This document shows, one piece after another, positions 1-7,703 of a stretch of DNA of 64,000 nucleotides (its first letter is position 1; each line of letters begins with the position of its first letter). Source of the stretch: an uncultured bacterium (GTDB lineage: Bacteria > Planctomycetota > UBA8742 > UBA2392); the NCBI GenBank assembly GCA_938014885.1, contig CALLQI010000003.1, positions 186,001-250,000 on the forward strand. Reading direction: 5' to 3'. Below the pieces are notes generated by a model. That model saw only the letters and a list, made by a program, of their open reading frames with translations. It was not told the origin of the DNA and searched no databases. A program made the position numbers and the translations under genes.

Positions 1-114
1 GACTTCTTCAAGGTGCAGGCCACGATCCGCGCCAGCTTCGCGTTCTACAACACACGCGCCGAGGTGGACGCGCTTGTGGCGGGAATCCGCAAAGTGCAGG
101 AGTTGTTCAGCTAG
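1..114 (+). CDS. sufS: Cysteine desulfurase SufS, C-terminal end (partial)
   Basis: Only the last 37 codons are present, closed by TAG; the gene begins before the window. The peptide contains RASFAFYNTRAEVD, matching the C-terminal RAS-x-x-x-YNT-x-x-E-V/I-D segment of SufS/CsdB class II cysteine desulfurases, in which the Arg contacts the cysteine substrate carboxylate. SufS is a cytoplasmic PLP enzyme that supplies persulfide sulfur for Fe-S cluster assembly. The next gene on the same strand, 21 nt away, is SufT-like, which supports a SUF operon. The catalytic Cys and PLP Lys lie outside the window, so activity cannot be judged. Confidence 0.85.
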   Translation, partial: DFFKVQATIRASFAFYNTRAEVDALVAGIRKVQELFS

Positions 115-135
115 TATCGAAAGCAGACGCACACC

Positions 136-696
136 ATGCCTGACCCGAAACCAGAAACTCCTGCCCAACCCGTCGGTGCGGCCGCGTTTGCGGACCCTTC
201 GAAGGTGACGGCTTTGCCTGTTGACGCGTCAACGCCGGTGGATTCGTCACTGCTGAACCGTGGCGCACCGGGTACCGGCTATCGGCCGGGTGGCCCCAAG
301 CCCAGCGGGCCGGGCCAGGCCAGCGAGCCAGACCGCACCAAGCTGCCCAAAGACGAGCACGGCAACCCGCGCAACCTGACACTGGCCGAAGCCAAGGCGA
401 TCAAGGAATCGGTGATTGGCGAGCTGCGCAAGATCTTCGACCCGGAAATCCCGGTCAACATCTATGAACTCGGCATGGTCTACAACGTCAGCATGACGCT
501 CGTGGGCGAAGCGCAGATCAAGATGACCCTGACCTCACCGGCCTGCCCCGTGGCCGGAAGCCTGCCGGGCGAAGTGCAAGGCAAGATTGCCGCACTGCCC
601 GGCGTAGTCTCGGCCCGCGTAGACCTAGTCTGGGACCCACCGTGGAGCAAGTCCATGATGTCCGAGGCAGCCAAGCTAGAGCTCAACGTGATGTAG
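136..696 (+). CDS. sufT: SufT-like MIP18-family (DUF59) Fe-S assembly factor
   Basis: This 186-residue protein has a disordered Pro/Ala/Gly-rich N-terminus (about 1-85) and a C-terminal MIP18/DUF59 domain. The domain shows the family pattern: I-x-D-P-E-I-P-V-N-I-Y-E-L-G-M-V-Y, then LTSPACPVAG with the conserved Cys, then VWDPPWSKSMMS near the end. SufT proteins assist maturation of Fe-S enzymes in the cytoplasm. The gene follows sufS closely, as in many SUF operons. The long N-terminal extension is unusual. An inverted repeat TTGACGCGTCAA lies inside the coding sequence at 221. Confidence 0.9.
   Translation: MPDPKPETPAQPVGAAAFADPSKVTALPVDASTPVDSSLLNRGAPGTGYRPGGPKPSGPGQASEPDRTKLPKDEHGNPRNLTLAEAKAIKESVIGELRKIFDPEIPVNIYELGMVYNVSMTLVGEAQIKMTLTSPACPVAGSLPGEVQGKIAALPGVVSARVDLVWDPPWSKSMMSEAAKLELNVM
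221..232. repeat. TTGAC-N2-GTCAA inverted repeat (copy 1, intragenic)
   Basis: TTGACGCGTCAA is a perfect 12-bp palindrome inside the sufT coding region, where it encodes a V-D-A-S run. It is one of seven TTGAC-N2-GTCAA sites seen in the window. Confidence 0.7.
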
Positions 697-736
697 GGGT
701 GGGCAACAGCCGCTGCGAACGGTCATCGTGCCCCGA

Positions 737-1477
737 TCATTCCATGCGCAGGGTTTCGCCTTCGCGCATGATGCGTGGGCGGTTCTCATTGTCAGTGATG
801 GTGGCCTGGGCAATCTCTTGCTCTGCGCCCGGGAATTCGAACTCGAGCTTCACCGGGTTGCCGGCGCTATCCACAAGGTCGGTGCCGGCTTGGTCGCGCA
901 GCGTCTCGCGGCTGCGGGTGGAGGCCACGGCGCGGCTGAGGTCAAGTTTGACCAGCTTGGGGCCCAGGCGGAAATCCTCGATCGTTTCCAACTCGGGCAC
1001 GTACTGGAGGTCGCCGATCACGTCGCCGGGCTTGTGCACGAACTGGGCGCTGATGCGTTTGCCGCGGCGGTACATCACCACTTCAAACAACGCGCGCTCG
1101 GTCGATCCGCCCAGAAACTGAACCCGTGCCGAGCCGCCGACGCGAATCTCGGTCACCGGCGAAACGGCCGAACGCTCGGCCCCGCGCACGAGCTGAAGCT
1201 GGTACAGGTAGGTGCGCCCCAGCCTTACGGCCGTGTCGGTGAAGCGCAGGGCGCTGCCCTCAAGTTCGGCGATCCGTTCAAACTGGCTGTCGTCCTTGGC
1301 CGCGCGGAACAGCAGCACCTGCGAAGGTTTCAGGCCCGCGGGCAAGCCCCAGGCAAGCTGCACGGATTCGCCCTGTACAATGGCAATTGGCGCAGCCGGA
1401 CGCGCCGGGGCGGCCTGCTGGGCTGTGTGCGGGGCGCTGAACGCCAGCAGCAGCGAAGCGCACAAAAGCGTAATCAT
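737..1477 (-). CDS. Secreted protein with fibronectin III-like segment, unknown function
   Basis: This protein has about 246 residues. I chose the ATG at 1477, which is preceded by AAAGGA at good spacing and opens directly into a signal peptide (MITLLCASLLLAFSAPHTA...). A longer in-frame reading runs into mgtE and is unlikely. Residues about 30-120 look like a beta-sandwich of fibronectin III type (L-A-W-G-L-P near the start, then V-L-L-F-R, YLYQLQLV, VSPVTEIRV). The rest is beta-rich and ends in a hydrophilic tail. I do not recognise a family or a catalytic motif. It is convergent with sufT and divergent from mgtE. Confidence 0.65.
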   Translation of the reverse strand: MITLLCASLLLAFSAPHTAQQAAPARPAAPIAIVQGESVQLAWGLPAGLKPSQVLLFRAAKDDSQFERIAELEGSALRFTDTAVRLGRTYLYQLQLVRGAERSAVSPVTEIRVGGSARVQFLGGSTERALFEVVMYRRGKRISAQFVHKPGDVIGDLQYVPELETIEDFRLGPKLVKLDLSRAVASTRSRETLRDQAGTDLVDSAGNPVKLEFEFPGAEQEIAQATITDNENRPRIMREGETLRME

Positions 1478-1561
1478 GATTCCTTTACACGGCATGCGCT
1501 GATTGTGGCTTGTGTGCGCTTGCGCGGGAATGCCTAATCTGCGCGCCTGCGGGAGTGTCCG

Positions 1562-2941
1562 ATGACCCTTGCGCGACTGATCTTTCCTGAAATCGGCGCC
1601 ATGCTGAAGACCGGTGACTTCACCGGCTTTCGCGTGCTGGCCGAAGAATTGCACCCCGTGGACATGGCCGAGATCATCGAGTCCGTGCCCGAGGAGAAGC
1701 TCGTCATCGCGTTCATGGCCGTTCCGCGCGATCGGCAGACGGAAGTGTTCGAATACCTGCGCCCGGAAACCCAGACCACTCTGCTTCAGGAATTCAAGCC
1801 CGACATCCTGCGCAACCTGCTGGCGGAGCTTTCGGCCGACGTGCGCACCGAGCTGCTGCACCCGCTGCCCGGGCCCGTGACGCGGCGGCTACTGGAATCG
1901 CTGGCCCCGGCCGACCGCAAACAGGCCATGGAGCTGCTGGGCCACGCGCCCAACACCGCGGGCCACTTGATGACGCCCGAGTTCCTGCATGTCAACGCCG
2001 ATGCCACGGCCCAGGACGTGCTGAACAAAGTGCGCAAGTACGCCGACGAAGTGGAAACCGTGTACGTCATGTACGTGATCGACAGCGCACAGCGCCTGAT
2101 CGGCACCGTCAGCCTGCGCGATGTCGTCGTTGCGCTGCCCGAGCGCAAGGTCATCGAATTCATGACCGCCAACGTCGTTTCATGCCGCACCAGCGACGAC
2201 CGAGAGGCCGCCCTGGCCAAGCTGCGCGAATACGACCTGCTGGCCCTGCCCGTGGTCGACGACCAGGACCGCCTGGTAGGCATCGTGACTTACGACGATT
2301 TGGCCGACGTCGCCGAAGAAGAAGCCACTGAAGACATCCTGAAGATGCACGGTGTGGCGACGGAACTCGACGACTACTTCAGCGCCGGGCTGTTCAAGAA
2401 GTATCGCAGCCGCGCGGTTTGGCTGGTGGCGCTGGTGGTGGTTAGCGCGGGCAGCGTGCTGGTGCAGCAGGAATACAACCCGATCATCGCGCAGCTCAGC
2501 CTGCTGGCCGCGTACATCACGATGGTCACGGCCACCAGCGGCAACGTGGGCACCCAAAGCGCGGGCATTCTGATCCGCGCCGTCAGCACCGACGACTTCG
2601 ACAAGCGCAAACTGAGGCAGATTTTCACGCATGAAGTCATCGTTGGGCTGGCACTGGCGCTGACCATGTCGGCACTGACTGTGGCGCTGGTGTTCGTGCG
2701 CGGCGCGGACTCGATGGCGCTGGGCGGTCACGAGGTTTGGGAAGTGGCGGTGGTGGTGGGGGTGGCCATGTTCGCGGCGCTGATGACCAGCAACGTGCTG
2801 GGTGCCGCAATCCCGCTGCTGACACGGGCAATCAAGATCGACCCGGCGGTGACTGCGGGTCCGTTCATAACCACGGCGGCAGACATCGTCACGGTGCTGA
2901 TCTACTTCAACGTGGCGTCGTGGGTGATCCTGCGCGAGTAG
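1562..2941 (+). CDS. mgtE: Magnesium transporter MgtE
   Basis: The protein is 459 residues, the usual MgtE length. An N-terminal helical MgtE_N superhelix (about 20-125) is followed by two CBS domains (about 130-255; VMYVIDSAQRLIGTVSLRDVV and LPVVDDQDRLVGIVTYDDL) and a five-helix membrane domain (about 285-459). The membrane domain contains the conserved segments T-x-T-S-G-N-V-G-T-Q-S and AAIPLLTRAIKIDPA. MgtE is a Mg2+-gated Mg2+ channel of the inner membrane, whose cytoplasmic N and CBS domains sense Mg2+ and close the pore. It stands alone, divergent from the preceding secreted-protein gene. Confidence 0.95.
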   Translation: MTLARLIFPEIGAMLKTGDFTGFRVLAEELHPVDMAEIIESVPEEKLVIAFMAVPRDRQTEVFEYLRPETQTTLLQEFKPDILRNLLAELSADVRTELLHPLPGPVTRRLLESLAPADRKQAMELLGHAPNTAGHLMTPEFLHVNADATAQDVLNKVRKYADEVETVYVMYVIDSAQRLIGTVSLRDVVVALPERKVIEFMTANVVSCRTSDDREAALAKLREYDLLALPVVDDQDRLVGIVTYDDLADVAEEEATEDILKMHGVATELDDYFSAGLFKKYRSRAVWLVALVVVSAGSVLVQQEYNPIIAQLSLLAAYITMVTATSGNVGTQSAGILIRAVSTDDFDKRKLRQIFTHEVIVGLALALTMSALTVALVFVRGADSMALGGHEVWEVAVVVGVAMFAALMTSNVLGAAIPLLTRAIKIDPAVTAGPFITTAADIVTVLIYFNVASWVILRE

Positions 2942-2948
2942 AACGGTA

Positions 2949-3097
2949 GGTTGTAGGGGTTAGGTTGTGGGTTGTAGGCGTGGTTCTGGGGTTGCTGCAC
3001 TGCAAGCGCTCTGGAGTGGCAGCATTCACCCTAACCCCAACCCTGAGCCCTAGCACCCACCGGGCACTGAGCACCGGGCACTGAGCACCAAGCACCG
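2949..3097. repeat. Heptamer-phased intergenic repeat arrays
   Basis: The gap between mgtE and fur is filled by 7-nt phased words. A G/T-rich array (AGGTTGT-type, four words, 2949-2976) is followed by a C/A-rich array on the opposite strand sense (3028-3097, about ten words). The second drifts from ACCCTAA through CCTGAGC to alternating GGCACTG and AGCACCG. The two arrays have opposite strand composition. No gene is present. Confidence 0.8.
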
Positions 3098-3099
3098 GC

Positions 3100-3591
3100 C
3101 TACGGCCTCACGCCTTGGCCCCAGCAGGTGGCGCAGATGCCGAAGATTTTCTGGCTGTGGTGGGTCGGGTGGAAGTTGTGCTTGGCGGCGACTTTGTCCT
3201 GCAGCCGTTCCATTTCCTCGTTCATGAACTCAAGGATCGTGCCGCAGGCCGTGCAGATCAGGTGGTCGTGGTGATCGCGACCCTCTGACAGCTCATACAC
3301 CTTCTGGCTTTCGCCGAACTGGTGCTCTTCCAGGATCTGGGCTTCCACCAGCACCGATAGCGTGCGATAGACCGTGGCCTTGCTGATGCGCGGGCGCTGG
3401 CCGCTGAACTCATCGACCAGGTCGTCGGCCGTGAAGTGGGTCTTCTCCATGCTGAGGATTTTTTCGACCAGCTGGCGCCGCTGCCCGGTCAGGCGCAGGG
3501 ACTTGCGGCCGAGAAACTTCTCCAGCTTCGCGAGCAGATCGTCCAGGTTGTCGGGTGCTTTGGATGGGCGGGGTGCGCGTGCTGTGGCCAT
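3100..3591 (-). CDS. fur: Fur-family metal-responsive regulator
   Basis: The protein has 163 residues. An N-terminal winged-helix (about 30-95; RLTGQRRQLVEKIL, then PRISKATVYRTLSVL) binds DNA. The C-terminal dimerisation and metal domain carries HHDHLICTACG and a second CATCW pair, giving the CxxC...CxxC structural zinc site typical of Fur and Zur proteins. These repressors sense Fe2+, Zn2+ or peroxide. It follows rbfA on the minus strand by about 10 nt, so the two are probably cotranscribed. The exact subtype (Fur, Zur or PerR) cannot be fixed from sequence alone. Confidence 0.9.
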   Translation of the reverse strand: MATARAPRPSKAPDNLDDLLAKLEKFLGRKSLRLTGQRRQLVEKILSMEKTHFTADDLVDEFSGQRPRISKATVYRTLSVLVEAQILEEHQFGESQKVYELSEGRDHHDHLICTACGTILEFMNEEMERLQDKVAAKHNFHPTHHSQKIFGICATCWGQGVRP

Positions 3592-3601
3592 CGAAAACCG
3601 C

Positions 3602-3973
3602 CTATTCGTCCGTGCCGCGAGAGTCCTGCTCCATGGCTTCGTCTATGAGCTTAGACACGGACATGCCCTTTTCAATCGAATCATCATAATGGAATGAAAG
3701 ATGGGGCGCGGTGTGGATCTCAAGGCCTTCGGCCACGCGGGCCTGGATCATGCCGCGGGCGCCCTCAAGGAAGCGCTCGACGGTGCGGCGTTCGGCCGGG
3801 GTGCCAAGGATCGAGTAGAAAATCCGGGCATAATTCAGGTCTTTGCTGCACTCGACCCGGGTGACGGTGATAAGGGCCTTAACCCGGGGGTCCTTGAGAT
3901 CTTTCAAGAACAGTTCAGCAACATCTTGCCGGATGCGGCTCTGGATTCGTTCAATACGCCGTTGATCTGCCAT
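3602..3973 (-). CDS. rbfA: 30S ribosome-binding factor RbfA
   Basis: This is a 123-residue protein starting at the ATG at 3973 (MADQRRIERI...); a 12-codon longer reading is possible but atypical. It has the RbfA KH-like fold signatures: R-I-E-R-I-Q-S-R-I-R-Q-D-V-A-E-L, then DPRVKALITVTRVECSKDL, Y-A-R-I-F-Y-S, and LSFHYDDSIEKGMSVSKLI. RbfA helps process 16S rRNA and mature the 30S subunit in the cytoplasm. It is usually found beside infB or truB; here only fur follows it. Confidence 0.93.
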   Translation of the reverse strand: MADQRRIERIQSRIRQDVAELFLKDLKDPRVKALITVTRVECSKDLNYARIFYSILGTPAERRTVERFLEGARGMIQARVAEGLEIHTAPHLSFHYDDSIEKGMSVSKLIDEAMEQDSRGTDE

Positions 3974-4123
3974 GGAACCCTGCTTTAAAGGCCGCCTGCC
4001 CGGCGGCAAACCGTATCGTTAGGACAGGGAAGCATTAAGCGGTAGATAAGGAAGAGCCCGCCCGGCAAGGCAAGGCCAAGGCACCCGCCAAGGCCAAGCC
4101 AACCAGCGGCAGAAAGGCAAGCC

Positions 4124-6685
4124 ATGTGGATCAAGAGAAGCCTGGTGATTGTCCCCATACTGCTGCTGACGTTTTTGCTGTCGGCGGTGCTTTGGGTGCC
4201 CGGCACGGCCTCGGTTTCAGATAACGAAAGCCGCCTGAACCGCCTGATGTTCTACATGGGCTCCAACCCGGAAGACATGAACCCGTGGTCCAGCACCAAG
4301 ACTTCCGACACCACCATCAGCCAGTACTTCTACGAAGGCCTGCTGAAGTACAACCACAACTATGAGCTTGAGCCTTCGCTGGCGCACTCGATCCTGGTCA
4401 AGCACCGCGTGGATTCGCGCCTGCCCGAGGGCATGACAGCCGAGCAGTTTGAGGTTGAGTTGAATGCCATGTTCGGCAAACGGCTGCGCGACTTCAAAGT
4501 CACCAAACCGGCCGAGCCCGACCTCCGCATCGATATTGCAACAGGCCAGAGCCTCGCGGCCGAGGTTGAGCCCACGGAAGGCCAGCTGATCGTGACCGTT
4601 GCACGCCCGGCCATGGCCCAGTTCACGCTGGTGCCCGACATGAAGCAGGGCGCCATCGCCAGCGCCATTGAACCCAAGTACGAAGAGGTACTGCGCGCCC
4701 GGCTGGACCGTGACCCTTGGCCCATGTTCGACGAGGCGCAGCTGACCGCACGGGCAATCGCGCTGGTGCCCGCCGCCCGCGCCGATGAACTGACCGCAGA
4801 AGTCGTCGGCAAGAACCTGGCCGAGGCCCTGAAGCGCATTGACACCACCCGCACCGGCCACGCGCCCATCGTCGAGTTCCATATGCACAAGGGTGTACAT
4901 TGGACCGACGGGCCCTTCTTTGATGCTAAAGAGAAAGTCTGGCAGTGCTGGTGCAACGGTGAACCCTGCGGCTGGGTCGTTGCCGACAGCGCGGAAGACG
5001 CGAAGTCAAAGCTGAAGGACAAGAAGCTGGTCGAGAAACCCGCTGAGGCCAGCTACGAAGTCAAGCAGTACACCGACACGTTCGGCAACGACGAAAAGGG
5101 TTATTGGTGGGGCAAGGGGCCCGAACTGACGGCCCGGGACGTGAAGCTGACCTTCGAGTCGCTGAAGGACCCAAAGTTCAACAGCCCGCGCCGCTCCAGC
5201 TACATGAGCATCCTCGAAGTGAAGACCTACGCCGAAGACGCGCATCGGCTTGACGTGGTGTATGGCGAGCTTTACTCGCCGGCACTGGGCGACCTGACGG
5301 GCGACATTATCCCGTACCACGTCTGGAACATGACCGCGTGGAAGGAAGAGGCCATCCGTCGCGGCAAGGGACCCGATGACGTTGGCCAGTCACACGCCAA
5401 CTACGACCCACGCAGTTTTCTGCCGACCCGCGAGCGCGAATTCGGCCGCCGGCCCAGCGTGCTGAGCACGATGGTGCTTGAGCCACTGAACGGCAGCTCG
5501 ATCCCGCTGTGGGACAATGGCCGCCGCTGCCGCCTGCGCCGCAACGAGTTCCACTGGGACCGGAAACCAGAGTTCCAGTTCATCGACTACTACATCTTTG
5601 ACCCCAACATGGGCCGCGAGACAGCCGAAGTGGTGTTCAACACGGGCGGCCTGGACGTGTACACGCCGCGCGACTTCCAGGTCCAGCGCTACGAAGAACA
5701 GAAGGACAAGTACACCGTAATCAAGCGCCAGCCGAACCAGTACGAGTACCTGAGCTTCAACTGCAGCAAGCCCTACCTGTCCGACAAACGCGTACGCATG
5801 GCGCTCAGCATGGCCATCAACGTGGACGAAATTCTTGAATACGTCGTGTTCAACCAGGGCACGCGCATCAACGGGCCGGCCTATCCGGTGCTGCCGTGGT
5901 ACGACCACGACTACGAGATCGAGCACACCTGGCGCACCGACGGCAAGGACAAAGACGGCAACGTAATCGCGCGCAAGGGCAAGACCGAGAAGATCAAGTA
6001 CCTGCCGTTTGACGTCGATGAAGCGCGTGCGATCCTGAAAGAATGTGGTTACGACGACCTGAACGGCAAGCTTGTCGGCAAAGACGGCAAGCCGCTGCGT
6101 CTGGAGTTCATCAACAGCACCGGCGGCGGAGCGCGCAAGAAGACCGCCCTGCTGGCCAAGGAAAACTGGCTCAAGCTTGGTGTGGACGTCGACTACAAAG
6201 AATACGAATGGAACGTTTTCATTCAGCAGTACGTGATGGCGCTGAAGTTTGACGTCTGCGTGCTGGGCTGGAGCGGCGGTATCGACTTTGACAGCCGCCA
6301 GCTTTGGGCCTCAGACCAGTGGCCAACGGCCGGTGGTCTGAACCTCGCCGCCTATTCAAACCCCGCCGCCGACAAGCTGATGAACGACATCCTGCTTGAG
6401 TACGAGTACGAGAAGCAGGTTGAGACCAGCCACAAGATCTTCCGCGAGATTGCGGCAGACTTCCCGTATGTTTTCCTGTATTCACCGCTTTCCACGACAG
6501 TGATGGACAACCGCATCGTATGGCGTCGCGAAGTCGGCAAGACGGCTGACGGCCTTTTGCTGGAAGACCGGCCGATCAACCACGACCATGTACGCACCGC
6601 CCGTGCCCCGTTGACGTACTTCATCAAAGAGCTGAAGCGGGTAGACACCGCTCCCACTTGGACCGACGCCGACTTCAAAAGGTAG
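4124..6685 (+). CDS. ABC transporter substrate-binding protein, peptide/nickel type (SBP_bac_5)
   Basis: At 853 residues this is much longer than the usual 500-600. A hydrophobic N-terminus (about 5-27) serves as signal or membrane anchor; there is no lipobox Cys. The mature part opens with Y-M-G-S-N-P-E-D-M-N-P-W-S-S, the family start. It contains R-M-A-L-S-M-A-I-N-V-D-E-I near residue 565 and a C-terminal lobe with ADFPYVFLYSP. An extra stretch of about 75 residues (about 262-336), including CWCNGEPC, splits the usual H-W-T-D-G ... L-T-A-R-D-V motif. It binds peptides or similar solutes outside the cytoplasmic membrane. Two permease genes follow at 3 and 10 nt. Confidence 0.88.
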   Translation: MWIKRSLVIVPILLLTFLLSAVLWVPGTASVSDNESRLNRLMFYMGSNPEDMNPWSSTKTSDTTISQYFYEGLLKYNHNYELEPSLAHSILVKHRVDSRLPEGMTAEQFEVELNAMFGKRLRDFKVTKPAEPDLRIDIATGQSLAAEVEPTEGQLIVTVARPAMAQFTLVPDMKQGAIASAIEPKYEEVLRARLDRDPWPMFDEAQLTARAIALVPAARADELTAEVVGKNLAEALKRIDTTRTGHAPIVEFHMHKGVHWTDGPFFDAKEKVWQCWCNGEPCGWVVADSAEDAKSKLKDKKLVEKPAEASYEVKQYTDTFGNDEKGYWWGKGPELTARDVKLTFESLKDPKFNSPRRSSYMSILEVKTYAEDAHRLDVVYGELYSPALGDLTGDIIPYHVWNMTAWKEEAIRRGKGPDDVGQSHANYDPRSFLPTREREFGRRPSVLSTMVLEPLNGSSIPLWDNGRRCRLRRNEFHWDRKPEFQFIDYYIFDPNMGRETAEVVFNTGGLDVYTPRDFQVQRYEEQKDKYTVIKRQPNQYEYLSFNCSKPYLSDKRVRMALSMAINVDEILEYVVFNQGTRINGPAYPVLPWYDHDYEIEHTWRTDGKDKDGNVIARKGKTEKIKYLPFDVDEARAILKECGYDDLNGKLVGKDGKPLRLEFINSTGGGARKKTALLAKENWLKLGVDVDYKEYEWNVFIQQYVMALKFDVCVLGWSGGIDFDSRQLWASDQWPTAGGLNLAAYSNPAADKLMNDILLEYEYEKQVETSHKIFREIAADFPYVFLYSPLSTTVMDNRIVWRREVGKTADGLLLEDRPINHDHVRTARAPLTYFIKELKRVDTAPTWTDADFKR

Positions 6686-6688
6686 CCG

Positions 6689-7693
6689 ATGCTGACGTAC
6701 ATCGTTCGACGACTGTTTCAGATGGGCCTGACGCTGTTCATCGTCAGTGTCATCAGCTTCCTGATTGTCGCGTTGGCGCCTGGCGACCCGCTGGCAAGCC
6801 AGCTTGACCCCAAGAAGACCGACGCGGACCTTGAGCGTCGCCGCGACGACATCGGCTACGACGACCCGGTTGTGAAGAAGTACCTGGACTTCTACGCCAA
6901 GTTCTTTGCCGACCTCGGCGCCGTTGTCGGCTTCGACGGCGGGCAAGAGGAGTACTCGTGGAAGCTCACCAGCGAAACCAGCAAAGAGCCGGTACTGCCC
7001 ACCATGTGGCGAAAGGCCGGCGTCACGCTGCCGCTGCTGATCGTGAACACGCTGGTGGTCTGGTCGCTGTCATTCCCCGTCGGCATCTATTCGGCGTTAC
7101 GACGAAATACACCCCAAGACCGAGCTATCACGGTAATCAGCTACACGCTGATTGCGTTCCCTGGATTCTGGATATCCCTGCTGATCATTGGCTTCGTCAC
7201 CAAGACACTTGGCGTGCCGATCGTGTCGCCGGAAACCATCGGCGTGGACCTTGAGGGCCCACAGGCGTTCTTTGACCGAACGTGGCACGTGGCCATTCCG
7301 GCGCTGGTTGCCTCACTGACCGGTGTGGCCGTACTCACCCGCTACGTCAAAGGCCAGATGCTTGAGGTCATGAACCACGACTACATCCGAACGGCAAAGG
7401 CCAAGGGCCTCGACAACGACGTGGTGTATTACCGCCACGCGCTGAGGCCGGCCTCGTTACCTTTCATAACGATGATCGCGGGGCTGCTGCCTTCGCTGTT
7501 TGGCGGGTCCGTGGTGTTTGAGGCGATTTACGGGTGGCCGGGCCTCGGGCGCTGGTTCCTTGAGGCCGTGTTTACCCGGGACATTTACATCGTGATGACG
7601 AGCCTGTTTGTCAGCGCCGCGTTGACGCTGATCGGCATCCTGATCTCTGACATTCTACTCAGTGTGGCGGACCCGCGCGTCCGCCTCTCCTAA
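6689..7693 (+). CDS. ABC transporter permease, DppB/OppB type
   Basis: The protein has 334 residues and begins MLTYIVRRLFQMGLTLFIVS, the canonical first helix of DppB-type permeases, followed by APGDPL. Several further membrane segments follow. The EAA loop that docks the ATPase reads DYIRTAKAKGLDNDVVYYRH, then L-R-P-A-S-L-P. It sits between the binding protein and the second permease as a tight operon. No ATPase gene lies in the window, so energising subunits must be elsewhere. A loop of about 70 residues after the first helix is hydrophilic and longer than usual. Confidence 0.93.
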   Translation: MLTYIVRRLFQMGLTLFIVSVISFLIVALAPGDPLASQLDPKKTDADLERRRDDIGYDDPVVKKYLDFYAKFFADLGAVVGFDGGQEEYSWKLTSETSKEPVLPTMWRKAGVTLPLLIVNTLVVWSLSFPVGIYSALRRNTPQDRAITVISYTLIAFPGFWISLLIIGFVTKTLGVPIVSPETIGVDLEGPQAFFDRTWHVAIPALVASLTGVAVLTRYVKGQMLEVMNHDYIRTAKAKGLDNDVVYYRHALRPASLPFITMIAGLLPSLFGGSVVFEAIYGWPGLGRWFLEAVFTRDIYIVMTSLFVSAALTLIGILISDILLSVADPRVRLS

Positions 7694-7703
7694 GGGGGCT
7701 GCC

